From contig NZ_JAJOZK010000002.1 of NCBI RefSeq assembly GCF_022419185.1, positions 62,001 through 126,000 on the forward strand: DNA of 64,000 nucleotides. Reading direction: 5' to 3'. The notes beneath the pieces were generated by a model, which did not search any database, had not been told where the DNA came from, and saw only the letters and a list, made by a program, of their open reading frames with translations. Made by a program: the position numbers and the translations under genes. This DNA is from Thermomonas flagellata (lineage in GTDB: Bacteria; Pseudomonadota; Gammaproteobacteria; Xanthomonadales; Xanthomonadaceae). Shown in pieces: positions 39,544-48,568 of this stretch; within the stretch, counting starts at the first letter, position 1, and every line of letters starts with the position of its first letter.

Positions 39544-40350
39544 TCAGCCCGGCAGCCGGAAGAACGCGCGCGCGGTGGCGGTGGTCGCCGCGGCGGTGAC
39601 CTCGATCGCCTCGCCGCGGTCGCGCGCCAGTTCCGCCACGATGTGCGGCAGGAACGCCGGCTCGTTGCGGCGGTCCTTCGGCGGCGGGATCAACGTGCGC
39701 GGCAGCAGGTAGGGCGCGTCGGTCTCCACCATCAGCCGGTGCGGGGGGATGCTGCGCACCAACTCGCGCAGGTGCCGGCCGCGGCGCTCGTCGCACAGCC
39801 AGCCGGTGATGCCGATGTGCCAGTCGCGGTCGAGGTAGTCGAACAATTCCTCGCGGCTGCCGGTGAAGCAGTGCACCACCGCCGGCCCGATCCGGCCTTC
39901 GAAGTCCCGCAGGATCGCGAGGAAATCGGCGTGCGCATCGCGCTGGTGCAGGAACAGCGGTTTCGGGTTGCCCGCCGCAGCGAGGTCGGCGGCGATCTGC
40001 AGCTGGCGCTCGAACGCGCGCCGCTGCGCCGGGCGCGGCGAGAAGTCGCGGAAGTAGTCCAGCCCGCATTCGCCCACCGCCACCACCTCGGGCTGGGCGT
40101 GCAGCGCGCGCAGTTCGGCGTCGCATTCCTCGGTGTACTCGGCCGCATGGTGCGGATGCACGCCGGCGGTGGCGAACCATTCGCCCGGCCGGCTGCGCGC
40201 CAGCTCTAGCACCTTCGGGTTGTGCGCGCGGCTGGCGCCGGTGAGGATCGCGCGCGTCACCCCCGCCTCGCGCGCGCGCTGCCAGACCGCGTCACGGTCG
40301 CGGTCGAAGCTGTCGTGGCTGAGGTTCAGGCCGATGTCGATGAGTTGCAT
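39544..40350 (-). CDS. tatD: TatD-family metal-dependent hydrolase / DNase
   Basis: A 268-residue TIM-barrel metallohydrolase. Key motifs: IDIGLNLSH at the N-terminus, TAGVHPHHA, VAVGECGLDYFRD with the bridging Glu, FLHQRDAHADF, HCFTGS and LMVETDAPYLLPR. Family members are 3'-5' exonucleases acting on single-stranded DNA or RNA and oxidative damage. N-terminal LNLSH is slightly variant from HxH (NLSH), so one metal ligand may differ. No operon partner is evident. Confidence 0.92.
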   Translation of the reverse strand: MQLIDIGLNLSHDSFDRDRDAVWQRAREAGVTRAILTGASRAHNPKVLELARSRPGEWFATAGVHPHHAAEYTEECDAELRALHAQPEVVAVGECGLDYFRDFSPRPAQRRAFERQLQIAADLAAAGNPKPLFLHQRDAHADFLAILRDFEGRIGPAVVHCFTGSREELFDYLDRDWHIGITGWLCDERRGRHLRELVRSIPPHRLMVETDAPYLLPRTLIPPPKDRRNEPAFLPHIVAELARDRGEAIEVTAAATTATARAFFRLPG

Positions 40351-40387
40351 GTGATGCCCCGCGGACGCACGGAGGGCCAGGCGGGTG

Positions 40388-42808
40388 TCAGCTGGACGCT
40401 GTCAGCGCGTGCTCAAGGTCGTCGCGTCGCAGCTGCGTCTTGCTGGCATCGTCGTGCTCGAGCATGGCGCGTTTGACGGCGGCACGGGTCGCGCGCGTCA
40501 CCAGCGACTGCAGATCGCGCCCGGAATAGCCTTCGGTCCGTTGCGCCAGTTCGCGCACCATGTCTTCCGCATCGAAGTCGAGGGGTTTGCCGGACAGCAG
40601 CAGGCGAATGATGCGCGCCCGTCCTTCGGCATCCGGCAGGCCGATTTCCACCTTGCGCTCCAGGCGCGACAGCAGGGCGCCGTCGATCCGGTTCGGATAG
40701 TTGCTCGCCGCCAGCAGGAACACCTGCCCGGCCTTGTTGGCGACACCATCCAGCTCCTGCAGTAGCTGGCCGACGATTTCCTGGGTCATCTGGTCGTCGC
40801 GCCCGTCGCGTGCCGGCGCGACGATGTCGATCTCGTCGATGAACAGGATACAGGGGGCCTGCGCGCGGGCGCGCTCGAACAGCGCCTTGACCTTGTTGCC
40901 GGACTGGCCGAGGTAATTGGCCTTCAGATCCGAGGTGCTGGCGGCGATGAACGACAAGCCTGACTGGCTGGCCAGCACGCGAGCGATCTGGGTCTTGCCG
41001 GTTCCCGGAGGCCCATAGAGCAGGATGCCGCGCGGCGCGGGGATGCCTAGGGCTGCCAGCTGCTCGGCGTTGCGCAACTCCTTGCCGAGGCCGACGAACT
41101 CCTCGAGCGTGCGCGGCGGCAGCACGATGTCGTCCCAGGTCAGTTCCTTGACATCGGTCGCATGCTTGCCGCGCTGCCGGCGCACGGTGGCCAGCAGGAC
41201 CTGCGCATCGTTCACGCCCGCGGGGTGGTCTGCGACGATCGCCGCCACCAGGGTATGCAGGTCACGCCCGGACATGCCGGACGTCTCGTTGACCAGGGCA
41301 TCCGGTGGGTCCATGGCGATACCGGCTTGCTTAAGTTCGTGGCGCAGGATCTTGCGGCGCGCTACGGCATTGGGCAGGCCGATCTCGATCGTGGTGGTGA
41401 AGCGCGAGACGATCGCATCATCCAGGATGTCGCGGCGGTTGGTGGCGCCGATCACCAGTACCTGGCTGTTGCCCTCGAAGCCATCCCACTCGGCCAGGAA
41501 GGTCTGCACCAGCTCGTTTCCGAAGGAGTCGCTATCGCTGCTGCTGCGCCGGGCGAATGCGCTCTCGCATTCGTCCACGAACAGGATCGCGGGTGCATGC
41601 GCGCGGCAGCGCTTCCAGACGTCCTTGACCTTGGGCGCGGTCTGGCCGATGTAGCCGGCCTTGAGGTCGGCAATGGTCACGGCTTCGAAATGGCAGCCGG
41701 CGGTCTTGGCCAGCTTGCGCGCGATCAGGGTCTTGCCGGTACCCGGCGGGCCGTACATCAAGAACCCTTTCGGTACCGGCTTGCGCCCCGAGACGAAAAG
41801 ATCGACCAGCTTGAGCATCTGATCGAGCTTGCTCGGTTCCAGCGCGACCTCTGCCCAGTCGGATGCGGCATTGCGGACCGTGGCGAGCCTGCGATCGATG
41901 GCGGCCAGTTCCGCCCGCGCCGCGCGCACGGCATCGCCGCACTCTCCGAGCTTGCGTGCCAGCGGCACATGCGCGGCCAGACGCGGTGCCGCGATCGCCG
42001 CGATCTGGCGCAGGTGCGCCCATTCCGACTCGGAATGCCTGCCGTGGATGTCGATCAACACCGGGTCGGCATCCAGGCGCAGCAGGCTGTGGACCTTGCT
42101 TGCATCGTTCGACATCAGCACCGCCGCGAAGCTGGCTCCGCGCAAGTCCCCGTACTGGTCCCGGATTTTCCAGGTATCCAACTGCGGGCCATCTGCCGCA
42201 GGGGCGAGGGTCGATTTGTAAGGATATTCGCGATCGCCGCTCAAGCCGGTCGAAAACTGCATCAGCGCCGCACCGCTGCGGCCGAAAGCACCGATCACCG
42301 CCGCGACGCCGGCATTGGCGCGCGCTGCCAGGCGCTTGCGACCGATATTGACCAGCCCCGCATACAGCAGGACGCTCGGAATGCTGGCGAACTCCCAGAC
42401 AAACGCGTCGGACAGCCCCCATTGCCAGGGGTGGAGTGCATGGCCAACGACATTGAAGAAATTGCGTCCGGTCACGAACGAGATCACCAATGCCGGAATG
42501 AGCAGCAGCAGCGTGACCCAGAGCAGCAGTTGCCGCTTGCGGCCACCTGCGACGGGCCGCAGGCCCAGGGCGCTGCGAGTGGCCCTCGCGGACGCCTGTC
42601 GGTTCAACTCCCGCAGATGCGCATGGCTGGCCTGCTGCAGCGTCTGCTCGATCTCGGCGGCCGCGCTCTTGCATGCCGGAAGCAGGCTGGAGAGCTCATC
42701 GGCGGCCACGGCTTGTTTGTTCAGGACTTCTTGCCGTGTGGCTTCGAGCGCTTGCAGTTCACGCTCGAAATGGTCGGAGTCGTTGTCTGCGGGGGCGGTC
42801 GGGGCCAT
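40388..42808 (-). CDS. Membrane-anchored tandem AAA+ ATPase (CDC48-like double ring)
   Basis: An 806-residue protein. Residues 10-75 are charged and helical (probable coiled coil); a strong helix lies at 93-114 (QLLLWVTLLLLIPALVISFV) and a weaker one near 137-155; residues 190-330 form a domain not recognised. Two AAA+ modules follow: D1 with Walker A GPPGTGKT (353-360), Walker B ILFVDE (408-413) and pore loop AGYIGQ; D2 with Walker A 599-606, Walker B ILFIDE (654-659) and pore loop ANYLGQ. D2 keeps SRLERKVEI, while D1 has SRFTTTIEI. Base composition is visibly less GC-extreme than the neighbours. ATG 42808 is preferred; ATG 42859 is 17 codons upstream. It stands alone. Confidence 0.85.
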   Translation of the reverse strand: MAPTAPADNDSDHFERELQALEATRQEVLNKQAVAADELSSLLPACKSAAAEIEQTLQQASHAHLRELNRQASARATRSALGLRPVAGGRKRQLLLWVTLLLLIPALVISFVTGRNFFNVVGHALHPWQWGLSDAFVWEFASIPSVLLYAGLVNIGRKRLAARANAGVAAVIGAFGRSGAALMQFSTGLSGDREYPYKSTLAPAADGPQLDTWKIRDQYGDLRGASFAAVLMSNDASKVHSLLRLDADPVLIDIHGRHSESEWAHLRQIAAIAAPRLAAHVPLARKLGECGDAVRAARAELAAIDRRLATVRNAASDWAEVALEPSKLDQMLKLVDLFVSGRKPVPKGFLMYGPPGTGKTLIARKLAKTAGCHFEAVTIADLKAGYIGQTAPKVKDVWKRCRAHAPAILFVDECESAFARRSSSDSDSFGNELVQTFLAEWDGFEGNSQVLVIGATNRRDILDDAIVSRFTTTIEIGLPNAVARRKILRHELKQAGIAMDPPDALVNETSGMSGRDLHTLVAAIVADHPAGVNDAQVLLATVRRQRGKHATDVKELTWDDIVLPPRTLEEFVGLGKELRNAEQLAALGIPAPRGILLYGPPGTGKTQIARVLASQSGLSFIAASTSDLKANYLGQSGNKVKALFERARAQAPCILFIDEIDIVAPARDGRDDQMTQEIVGQLLQELDGVANKAGQVFLLAASNYPNRIDGALLSRLERKVEIGLPDAEGRARIIRLLLSGKPLDFDAEDMVRELAQRTEGYSGRDLQSLVTRATRAAVKRAMLEHDDASKTQLRRDDLEHALTASS

Positions 42809-43127
42809 GCGAAGGGCGGGGCGTAAAAGACAAAATTGATGATATACGCAATTGCTCATCGCCTACGGACGCACGGAACCCGTGCCCCGTGCGACGGCCT
42901 GACGTTGCCTTCCTTTGCTGCCCCTGGTGCACCCATGCACGCCCCAGGCCAGTGCCGTGGGCCCGACCGGGTCTGGCAACGGGGTGGTTACGTTGCCGGG
43001 GGGTGGGTGTGGCATGTGCGGCTCTGACGCGCGGCCGCGCGCCATCCATGGCGCGCGCGAATCCCCCGCGGCCCGGAGGCAGAGGCAAGGGCGATGGCCT
43101 GGCAGGCGTGACTCCTACAATGTGCGC
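42809..43127. other. 319-bp gap between the AAA+ gene and hrpB
   Basis: No gene is supported. The AAA+-proximal 50 bp are unusually AT-rich (about 42828-42857), fitting a promoter for that gene, though no clear -35/-10 pair stands out. A perfect 10-bp inverted repeat with a 2-nt loop lies at 43036-43057. The hrpB-proximal end holds a TACAAT -10-like element. Confidence 0.6.
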
Positions 43128-43130
43128 GTG
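43116..43130 (+). promoter_or_regulatory. Candidate -10 element for a leaderless hrpB transcript
   Basis: TACAAT (43116-43121, 5 of 6 to consensus) is followed by 6 nt and GTG 43128. It is the best match among the five such sites in the window. Confidence 0.45.
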
Positions 43131-45617
43131 CAATTCCCGATCTCGCCCCTACTGCCCGAGATCCTCGCCGCGCTGGCCGCGCATCCGCGGCTGGTGCTGG
43201 AGGCGCCGCCGGGCGCGGGCAAGACCACGCAGGTGCCGCTGGCGTTGCTCGAGGCGCCGTGGCTGGCGGGCCGCAAGATCGTGATGCTGGAGCCGCGCCG
43301 CGTCGCCGCGCGCGCGGCCGCCGGCTTCATGGCGAGACAGCTGGGCGAGGCGGTGGGTGAGACGGTGGGCTACCGCATCCGTTTCGAGCACAAGGTCGGG
43401 CCGGCCACCCGCATCGAGGTCGTCACCGAGGGCATCCTCACCCGCATGCTGCAGGACGACCCGCTGCTGGAGGGCGTCGGCGTGCTGCTGTTCGACGAGT
43501 TCCACGAGCGCCATCTCGCCGCCGACCTCGGCCTGGCGCTCGCCTTGGACGTGCAGGCCGGCGTGCGCGACGACCTCCGGCTGGTGGTGATGTCGGCGAC
43601 GCTCGACGGCGAACGGCTGGCCGCGTGGCTGGATGCGCCGCGGCTGTCGAGCGCGGGGCGCAGCTTCCCGGTGGACATAGCGCACTTCCCGGCGCGCCGC
43701 GACGAGGCGCTGGAACACCAGGTGCGGCGCGCGATCGAACAGGCGCTGGCGGCGCATCCGGGCGATGTGCTGGTGTTCCTGCCGGGCCGGCGCGAGATCG
43801 CCAAGGCCGAGGCGCTGCTGGCCCAGGCCGGGCTGCCCGCCGAGGTGCTGCCGCTGCACGGCGAGCTGCCGGTCGAGCAGCAGGCGCGCGTGCTGCAGCC
43901 CGCGCCCGACCGCCGCCGCCGGGTGGTGCTGGCGACCAACGTGGCCGAATCCAGCGTCACCCTGCCCGGCGTGCGCGTGGTGATCGACAGCGGGCTGGCG
44001 CGCGAGCCGCGCTTCGATCCGAACAGCGGGTTCTCGCGGCTGGACGTGGTGGCGATCGCGCAGGCCAGCGCCGACCAGCGCGCCGGCCGCGCCGGGCGCG
44101 TGGCCGAAGGCTGGGCCTACCGCCTGTGGCCGGCGTCGCAGCGGCTGGAACCGCAGCGGCGGCCGGAGATCGCGCAGGTGGACCTGGCGCCGCTGGCGCT
44201 GGAACTGGCGGCCTGGGGCAGCAGCGACCTGCGCTTCCCCGATCCGCCGCCGCCCGGTGCGCTGGCCGCGGGCCGCGACCTGCTGCGCCGGCTCGGCGCG
44301 CTGGAGGCCAGCGGCGGCCTCACCGCGCAGGGACGCCGGATGCTGGCGCTCGGCACCCATCCGCGCCTGGCGGCGATGCTGCTCGCCACCGAGGCGCCCG
44401 GGCAGGTCGCGCTGGCCTGCGACCTCGCCGCGCTGCTGGAAGCCCGCGACCCGCTGCGCCTGCGCAGCGATGCGTTGGCCGCGCGCTGGCAGGCGCTGGC
44501 CGCGTTCCGCGCCGGGCGCAGCCCGCCCGAGGCCAGCCGCAGCGCGCTGGCGGCGATCGATGCCGCGGCCCGGCAGTGGCGGCGTCGCCTGCGCTGCGAA
44601 GCCGCGCCGCCCGCCGCGGCCCCGGCGCATGCGCTGGGCAACCTGCTGGCGCACGCCTTCCCCGACCGCATCGCCCGCCAGCACCCGCAGGATGCGCGCC
44701 GCTACCTGCTGGCGAACGGGCGCAGCGCGCGCCTGCCGGACGACTCCGTGCTGTACGGCGAGCCGTGGCTGGTGGCCAGCGAGCTGCGCCACGAGGCCAA
44801 GGACGCCCTGCTGCTGCGCGCGGCGCCGGTGGACGAGGCGGTGCTGCGCCGCGACTTCGCCGCGCAGTTCTCCGAGGCCGACGAAGTGCGCTGGGATCCC
44901 GAGCGGCGCGCGCTGGTGAGCGCGCGCATCGCCCGCTTCGACGGCATCGTGCTGGCGGCGAAACCTGCGGGCCGGGTCGATCCGGCGCGGGCCGCGCGGG
45001 CGCTGACCGACGCCGTACGCGACCTCGGTCTGGGCGTGCTGCCGTGGAGCGAGGCGCTCGTGCAGTGGCGCAACCGCGTGCAGTGCCTGCGCGCATGGAT
45101 GCCGGAACTGGGGCTGCCGGATGTGTCCGACGCCGCGCTGCTGGCGACGCTGGAGGACTGGCTGACGCCCGCCTTCGCCGGCAAGACCCGGCTGGACGCG
45201 CTCACCGCCGAGGAACTGGGCGAGGCGCTGCAGGGGCGGCTGGAGTGGGCGCTGCGCCAGCGCCTCGACGCGCTCGCGCCGACCCGCATCGCCGTGCCCT
45301 CCGGGATGCAGCGCGGCATCGCGTACGCGCTGGAGGCCGACGGCACGCCGGCGCCGCCGGTGCTGGCGGTCAAGCTGCAGGAACTGTTCGGCCTGGCCGA
45401 CACCCCGCGCATCGCCGACGGCCGCGTGCCGCTGACCCTGCACCTGCTCTCGCCCGCCGGCCGCCCGCTGCAGGTGACCCAGGACCTGCGCGGGTTCTGG
45501 GAGCGCACCTATCCCGAGGTCAAGAAGGAAATGAAGGGCCGCTACCCGCGCCACCCGTGGCCGGACGACCCGTGGAGCGCCACCGCCACCCACCGCGCCA
45601 AGCCGCGCGGGACCTGA
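43128..45617 (+). CDS. hrpB: ATP-dependent helicase HrpB
   Basis: An 829-residue DExH-box helicase of the DEAH/RHA group. Walker A EAPPGAGKTTQVP, Walker B/motif II LLFDEFHERHL, motif III VVMSATLD and motif VI QRAGRAGRV are visible in order; the C-terminal HrpB-specific domain ends GRYPRHPWPDDPW, a hallmark of the family. It likely acts on RNA or RNPs, but its exact role is unresolved. GTG 43128 (VQFPISPLLPEIL) is selected because it matches family N-termini; GTG 43122 is also in frame. Confidence 0.93.
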   Translation: MQFPISPLLPEILAALAAHPRLVLEAPPGAGKTTQVPLALLEAPWLAGRKIVMLEPRRVAARAAAGFMARQLGEAVGETVGYRIRFEHKVGPATRIEVVTEGILTRMLQDDPLLEGVGVLLFDEFHERHLAADLGLALALDVQAGVRDDLRLVVMSATLDGERLAAWLDAPRLSSAGRSFPVDIAHFPARRDEALEHQVRRAIEQALAAHPGDVLVFLPGRREIAKAEALLAQAGLPAEVLPLHGELPVEQQARVLQPAPDRRRRVVLATNVAESSVTLPGVRVVIDSGLAREPRFDPNSGFSRLDVVAIAQASADQRAGRAGRVAEGWAYRLWPASQRLEPQRRPEIAQVDLAPLALELAAWGSSDLRFPDPPPPGALAAGRDLLRRLGALEASGGLTAQGRRMLALGTHPRLAAMLLATEAPGQVALACDLAALLEARDPLRLRSDALAARWQALAAFRAGRSPPEASRSALAAIDAAARQWRRRLRCEAAPPAAAPAHALGNLLAHAFPDRIARQHPQDARRYLLANGRSARLPDDSVLYGEPWLVASELRHEAKDALLLRAAPVDEAVLRRDFAAQFSEADEVRWDPERRALVSARIARFDGIVLAAKPAGRVDPARAARALTDAVRDLGLGVLPWSEALVQWRNRVQCLRAWMPELGLPDVSDAALLATLEDWLTPAFAGKTRLDALTAEELGEALQGRLEWALRQRLDALAPTRIAVPSGMQRGIAYALEADGTPAPPVLAVKLQELFGLADTPRIADGRVPLTLHLLSPAGRPLQVTQDLRGFWERTYPEVKKEMKGRYPRHPWPDDPWSATATHRAKPRGT

Positions 45618-45640
45618 TCATCGTGCCATTCCGCTGCCCC

Positions 45641-45747
45641 GCGTTCATGGTGAGCCCGTCGAACCGCGAACGCGGCCGGCATCGCCCATTGCAGCCGCCG
45701 GCGCGCAGCCCCGCCCGTTCGCGGTGAGCCCATCGAACACGAGCGGG
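45641..45747. repeat. Dispersed palindromic repeat doublet, copy B
   Basis: Two 33-nt imperfect palindromes in the same orientation (45641-45673 and 45715-45747), spaced 74 bp, with core GTGAGCCC(G/A)TCGAA. The intervening segment (GGCATCGCCCATTGCAG) resembles the spacer of copy A (AGCATCGCCCGCTGCAA). It lies between the convergent hrpB and emrB genes. Confidence 0.75.
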
Positions 45748-45796
45748 TGCGGGCAGCGCCCGCCGCGGCGCGCCCGCCATCGGCGGGCGCAGCGGT

Positions 45797-47374
45797 TCAA
45801 TGCGCGGGCGCGCCGCCGGTGCTGCCGAACGGCGGCTTGGCCCACCACACCAGCACGATCATCGCCACGAACAGGCCGGAGAACAGCAGGAACAGGTCGT
45901 TCACCGCCAGCGTGAACGCCTGCAGGTTGATCACCTGGTCGGTCAGCGACAGCGCCTGCGCCTGGCCCATGCCCACCCCCTGCAGGGTGCCCAGCCACTG
46001 CTCAGCGGCCGGGCGCGCCGCGGTCACGCTCTCGGTCAGCACCGCATGGTGGTAGTCGGCGCGGTGCTGCCACAGGGTCACGGTGACCGCGGTGGAGATG
46101 CTGCCGGCGATGGTGCGGAAGAAGTTGGACAGGCCCGAGGCGCTGGCGATTTCGCTCGGCGGCAGCCCGGACAGGATGATCTGGTTGAGCGGGATGAAGA
46201 AGAACGCCACCCCCATGCCCTGGATCAGGCGCGGCCAGATCAGCTGGCCGAAGCTGGCCTGCGCGGTGAAGGTGGAGAACCAGTGGGTGGTGAAGGCGAA
46301 CACCAGGAACGCGAAACTGACCATGATCCGCAGGTCGGCCTTGGCGATCATGCGCCCGACCAGCGGCGAGAAGAACACCGCCAGGATGCCGACCGGCGCG
46401 GTCGCCAGGCCCGCCCATTCGGCGGTGTAGCCGAGCGTGGTCTGCAGCCACAGCGGGTAGATCACGTTGATGCCGAAGAAGCCGAACATGCCGACCGACA
46501 GCGCGATGACGCCCACCCGGAAGTTGCGGCGGCGGAACAGCGACAGGTCCACCACCGGGTGCCTGTCGGTCAGCTCCCAGGCCACGAAGAAGGTCAGGCA
46601 GACCAGCGCGACGATGCCCAGGGTGGTGATCAGCGGCGAGCTGAACCAGTCCTTGTCGTTGCCGTTGTCGAGCATGAACTGCAGCGAACCGACGCCGATC
46701 ACCAGCAGCGCCAGCCCGATGCGGTCGATCGGCACCTTCTGGATCGGCGTCTCACGGTCGCGCAGCAGGGTCCACACCACCAGCGCCGCCAGCAACCCGA
46801 CCGGCGCGTTGATGAAGAAGATCCAGTGCCAGGAATAGTTGTCGGTGATCCAGCCGCCGAGGATCGGGCCGAAGATCGGCGCCACGATCACGGTCATCGC
46901 CCACAGCGCCAGCGCCATCCCCTTCTTCTCGTTGGGGTAGTTGGCCAGCAGCAGGGTCATCGACAGCGCCACCATCGGCCCGGAGACCAGGCCCTGCAGC
47001 AGCCGGAACAGCACCAGCATCGGCATGCTGTTGGCGAACCCGCACAGCATCGAGAACACCACGAACAGGGTGACCGAGGCGGTGAAGGTGCGCACCTCGC
47101 CGAACCGGCGCGCCAGCCAGCCGGTCAGGGGCTGCACGATCGCGCTGGCCAGCGAGTACGAGCTGATCGCCCAGGTGCCCTCGGACACGCCGACGCTGAG
47201 GCTGCCGGCGATGGTCGGCACCGAGACGTTGACGATCGTGATGTCCAGCACCTCCATGAAGGTGGACAGCGCGATCGCCAGGGTCAGCAGCGCCAGCGCG
47301 CCGCCGCGCAGCGGCGGCTTGGTGGCCGCCGCGGGCAGCGGGGCGGCGGCGGGATCGGCGGCGGCGACGGCCAT
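45797..47374 (-). CDS. emrB: DHA2-family MFS multidrug exporter (EmrB-like)
   Basis: A 525-residue inner-membrane drug:H+ antiporter with fourteen predicted helices. Family signatures include TLAIALSTFMEVLDITIVNV in helix 1, GTWAISSYSLASAIVQPLTG in helix 2 and FGPILGGWITDNYSWHWIFF in helix 5. It forms a tripartite pump with the EmrA-like adaptor (9 bp upstream) and the lipoprotein outer-membrane factor encoded in the same operon. Cargo in the family is hydrophobic drugs and uncouplers. Confidence 0.93.
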   Translation of the reverse strand: MAVAAADPAAAPLPAAATKPPLRGGALALLTLAIALSTFMEVLDITIVNVSVPTIAGSLSVGVSEGTWAISSYSLASAIVQPLTGWLARRFGEVRTFTASVTLFVVFSMLCGFANSMPMLVLFRLLQGLVSGPMVALSMTLLLANYPNEKKGMALALWAMTVIVAPIFGPILGGWITDNYSWHWIFFINAPVGLLAALVVWTLLRDRETPIQKVPIDRIGLALLVIGVGSLQFMLDNGNDKDWFSSPLITTLGIVALVCLTFFVAWELTDRHPVVDLSLFRRRNFRVGVIALSVGMFGFFGINVIYPLWLQTTLGYTAEWAGLATAPVGILAVFFSPLVGRMIAKADLRIMVSFAFLVFAFTTHWFSTFTAQASFGQLIWPRLIQGMGVAFFFIPLNQIILSGLPPSEIASASGLSNFFRTIAGSISTAVTVTLWQHRADYHHAVLTESVTAARPAAEQWLGTLQGVGMGQAQALSLTDQVINLQAFTLAVNDLFLLFSGLFVAMIVLVWWAKPPFGSTGGAPAH

Positions 47375-47383
47375 GGCCGGGCC

Positions 47384-48568
47384 TCAGCGCCCGCCGTTGG
47401 CGGCGATGATGGCGTCGGCCTCGCGCGCAGCGGCGTCGAGGTCGTGCGCGTACACGTCGGTCTGGCTGACCGCCGCCTTCGGCGGCAGGCTCGGCAGGCG
47501 CGGGCCGGACTGGTCGCGGGTGTCCACGTCCACTTCCATCGACAGCCCGATCCGCAGCGGGTGCTTGCGGTAGGTCGCGTCCTCCTCCAGCGCGATCCGC
47601 ACCGGCACCCGCTGCACCACCTTGATCCAGTTGCCGCTGGCGTTCTGCGCCGGTAGCAGCGAGAACACGCTGCCGGTGCCAGCGGCGATGCCGGCGACCT
47701 TGCCGCGAAACACCACGCCGCTGCCGTACAGGTCGCTGGTGACGGTGGCCGGCTGGCCGAGGCGGATCTTGGCCAGCTGGCTTTCTTTGAAGTTGGCATC
47801 CACCCACAGCGTGCCCAGCGGCAGGATCTTCAGCAGCGGCTGCCCGGGTGCGACCAGCTGCCCGACCTGCACCGCGCGCTCGGCCACGATGCCGTCCACC
47901 GGCGCCACGATCGCGGTGCGGTGGTCGGCCACCCAGGCCTCGATGTAGGCGGCGCGTGCCAGCTGCACCGCGGGGTTCTGCGCGATCGCCACGCCCTCCA
48001 CCAGCGCGCGCTGCGCGCGCGCCTGGCCGGTGGCCTGCGCCAGCGCCGCGCGTGCGCGTTCGACCGCTTCGCGCGCATGCGCCACTTCCTCCGGCGGCAC
48101 CGCCTTGTCGGCCAACAGCGGCAGGCGCCGGCGGTAGTCGGCCTCGGCCTGCGCCAGCGCGATCTTCGCCTGCGCCTCGCCGGCGGCGGCGGCGGCGGCC
48201 CCGCTGTCGGCCTGGCGCGCCTGGCGCACGGCCTGCGCCAGCGCGGCGGCCGCGCGCTGCAGCGCCAGCCGGGTATCGGTGCCGTCCAGCCGCACCAGCA
48301 CCTGGCCGGCGCGCACATAGTCGGTGTTGTCGGCGTAGATCGCGGTGACGGTGCCGGCCACGCGCGCGTTCACCCCGACCTGGTTGCCGCCGACGTAGGC
48401 GTTGTCGGTGGTCTGCCGCAGCGAGAACACGAACAGCCACAGCAGCAGCCAGGCGAGGCCGGCGAGCACGAACAGCGCGGCGATGCCCAGCAGCAGGCGC
48501 TTGCGCTTGCCATTTCCGTTGCCGTTGCTGGGGGCGGCCGGGGCGGCGGAGGGAGTCGGCGTGCTCAT
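47384..48568 (-). CDS. emrA: Membrane fusion protein of an EmrAB-type pump
   Basis: A 394-residue periplasmic adaptor with an N-terminal helix (LLLGIAALFVLAGLAWLLLWLFVF, about 25-48), a split biotinyl-lipoyl domain (VNARVAGTVTAIYADNTDYV and APVDGIVAERAVQVGQLV), a helical hairpin of about 110 Ala-rich residues between them, and a beta-barrel (LWVDANFKESQLAKIRLGQP). These are the HlyD/EmrA signatures. The start overlaps the stop of the outer-membrane factor gene by 4 bp. Confidence 0.93.
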   Translation of the reverse strand: MSTPTPSAAPAAPSNGNGNGKRKRLLLGIAALFVLAGLAWLLLWLFVFSLRQTTDNAYVGGNQVGVNARVAGTVTAIYADNTDYVRAGQVLVRLDGTDTRLALQRAAAALAQAVRQARQADSGAAAAAAGEAQAKIALAQAEADYRRRLPLLADKAVPPEEVAHAREAVERARAALAQATGQARAQRALVEGVAIAQNPAVQLARAAYIEAWVADHRTAIVAPVDGIVAERAVQVGQLVAPGQPLLKILPLGTLWVDANFKESQLAKIRLGQPATVTSDLYGSGVVFRGKVAGIAAGTGSVFSLLPAQNASGNWIKVVQRVPVRIALEEDATYRKHPLRIGLSMEVDVDTRDQSGPRLPSLPPKAAVSQTDVYAHDLDAAAREADAIIAANGGR

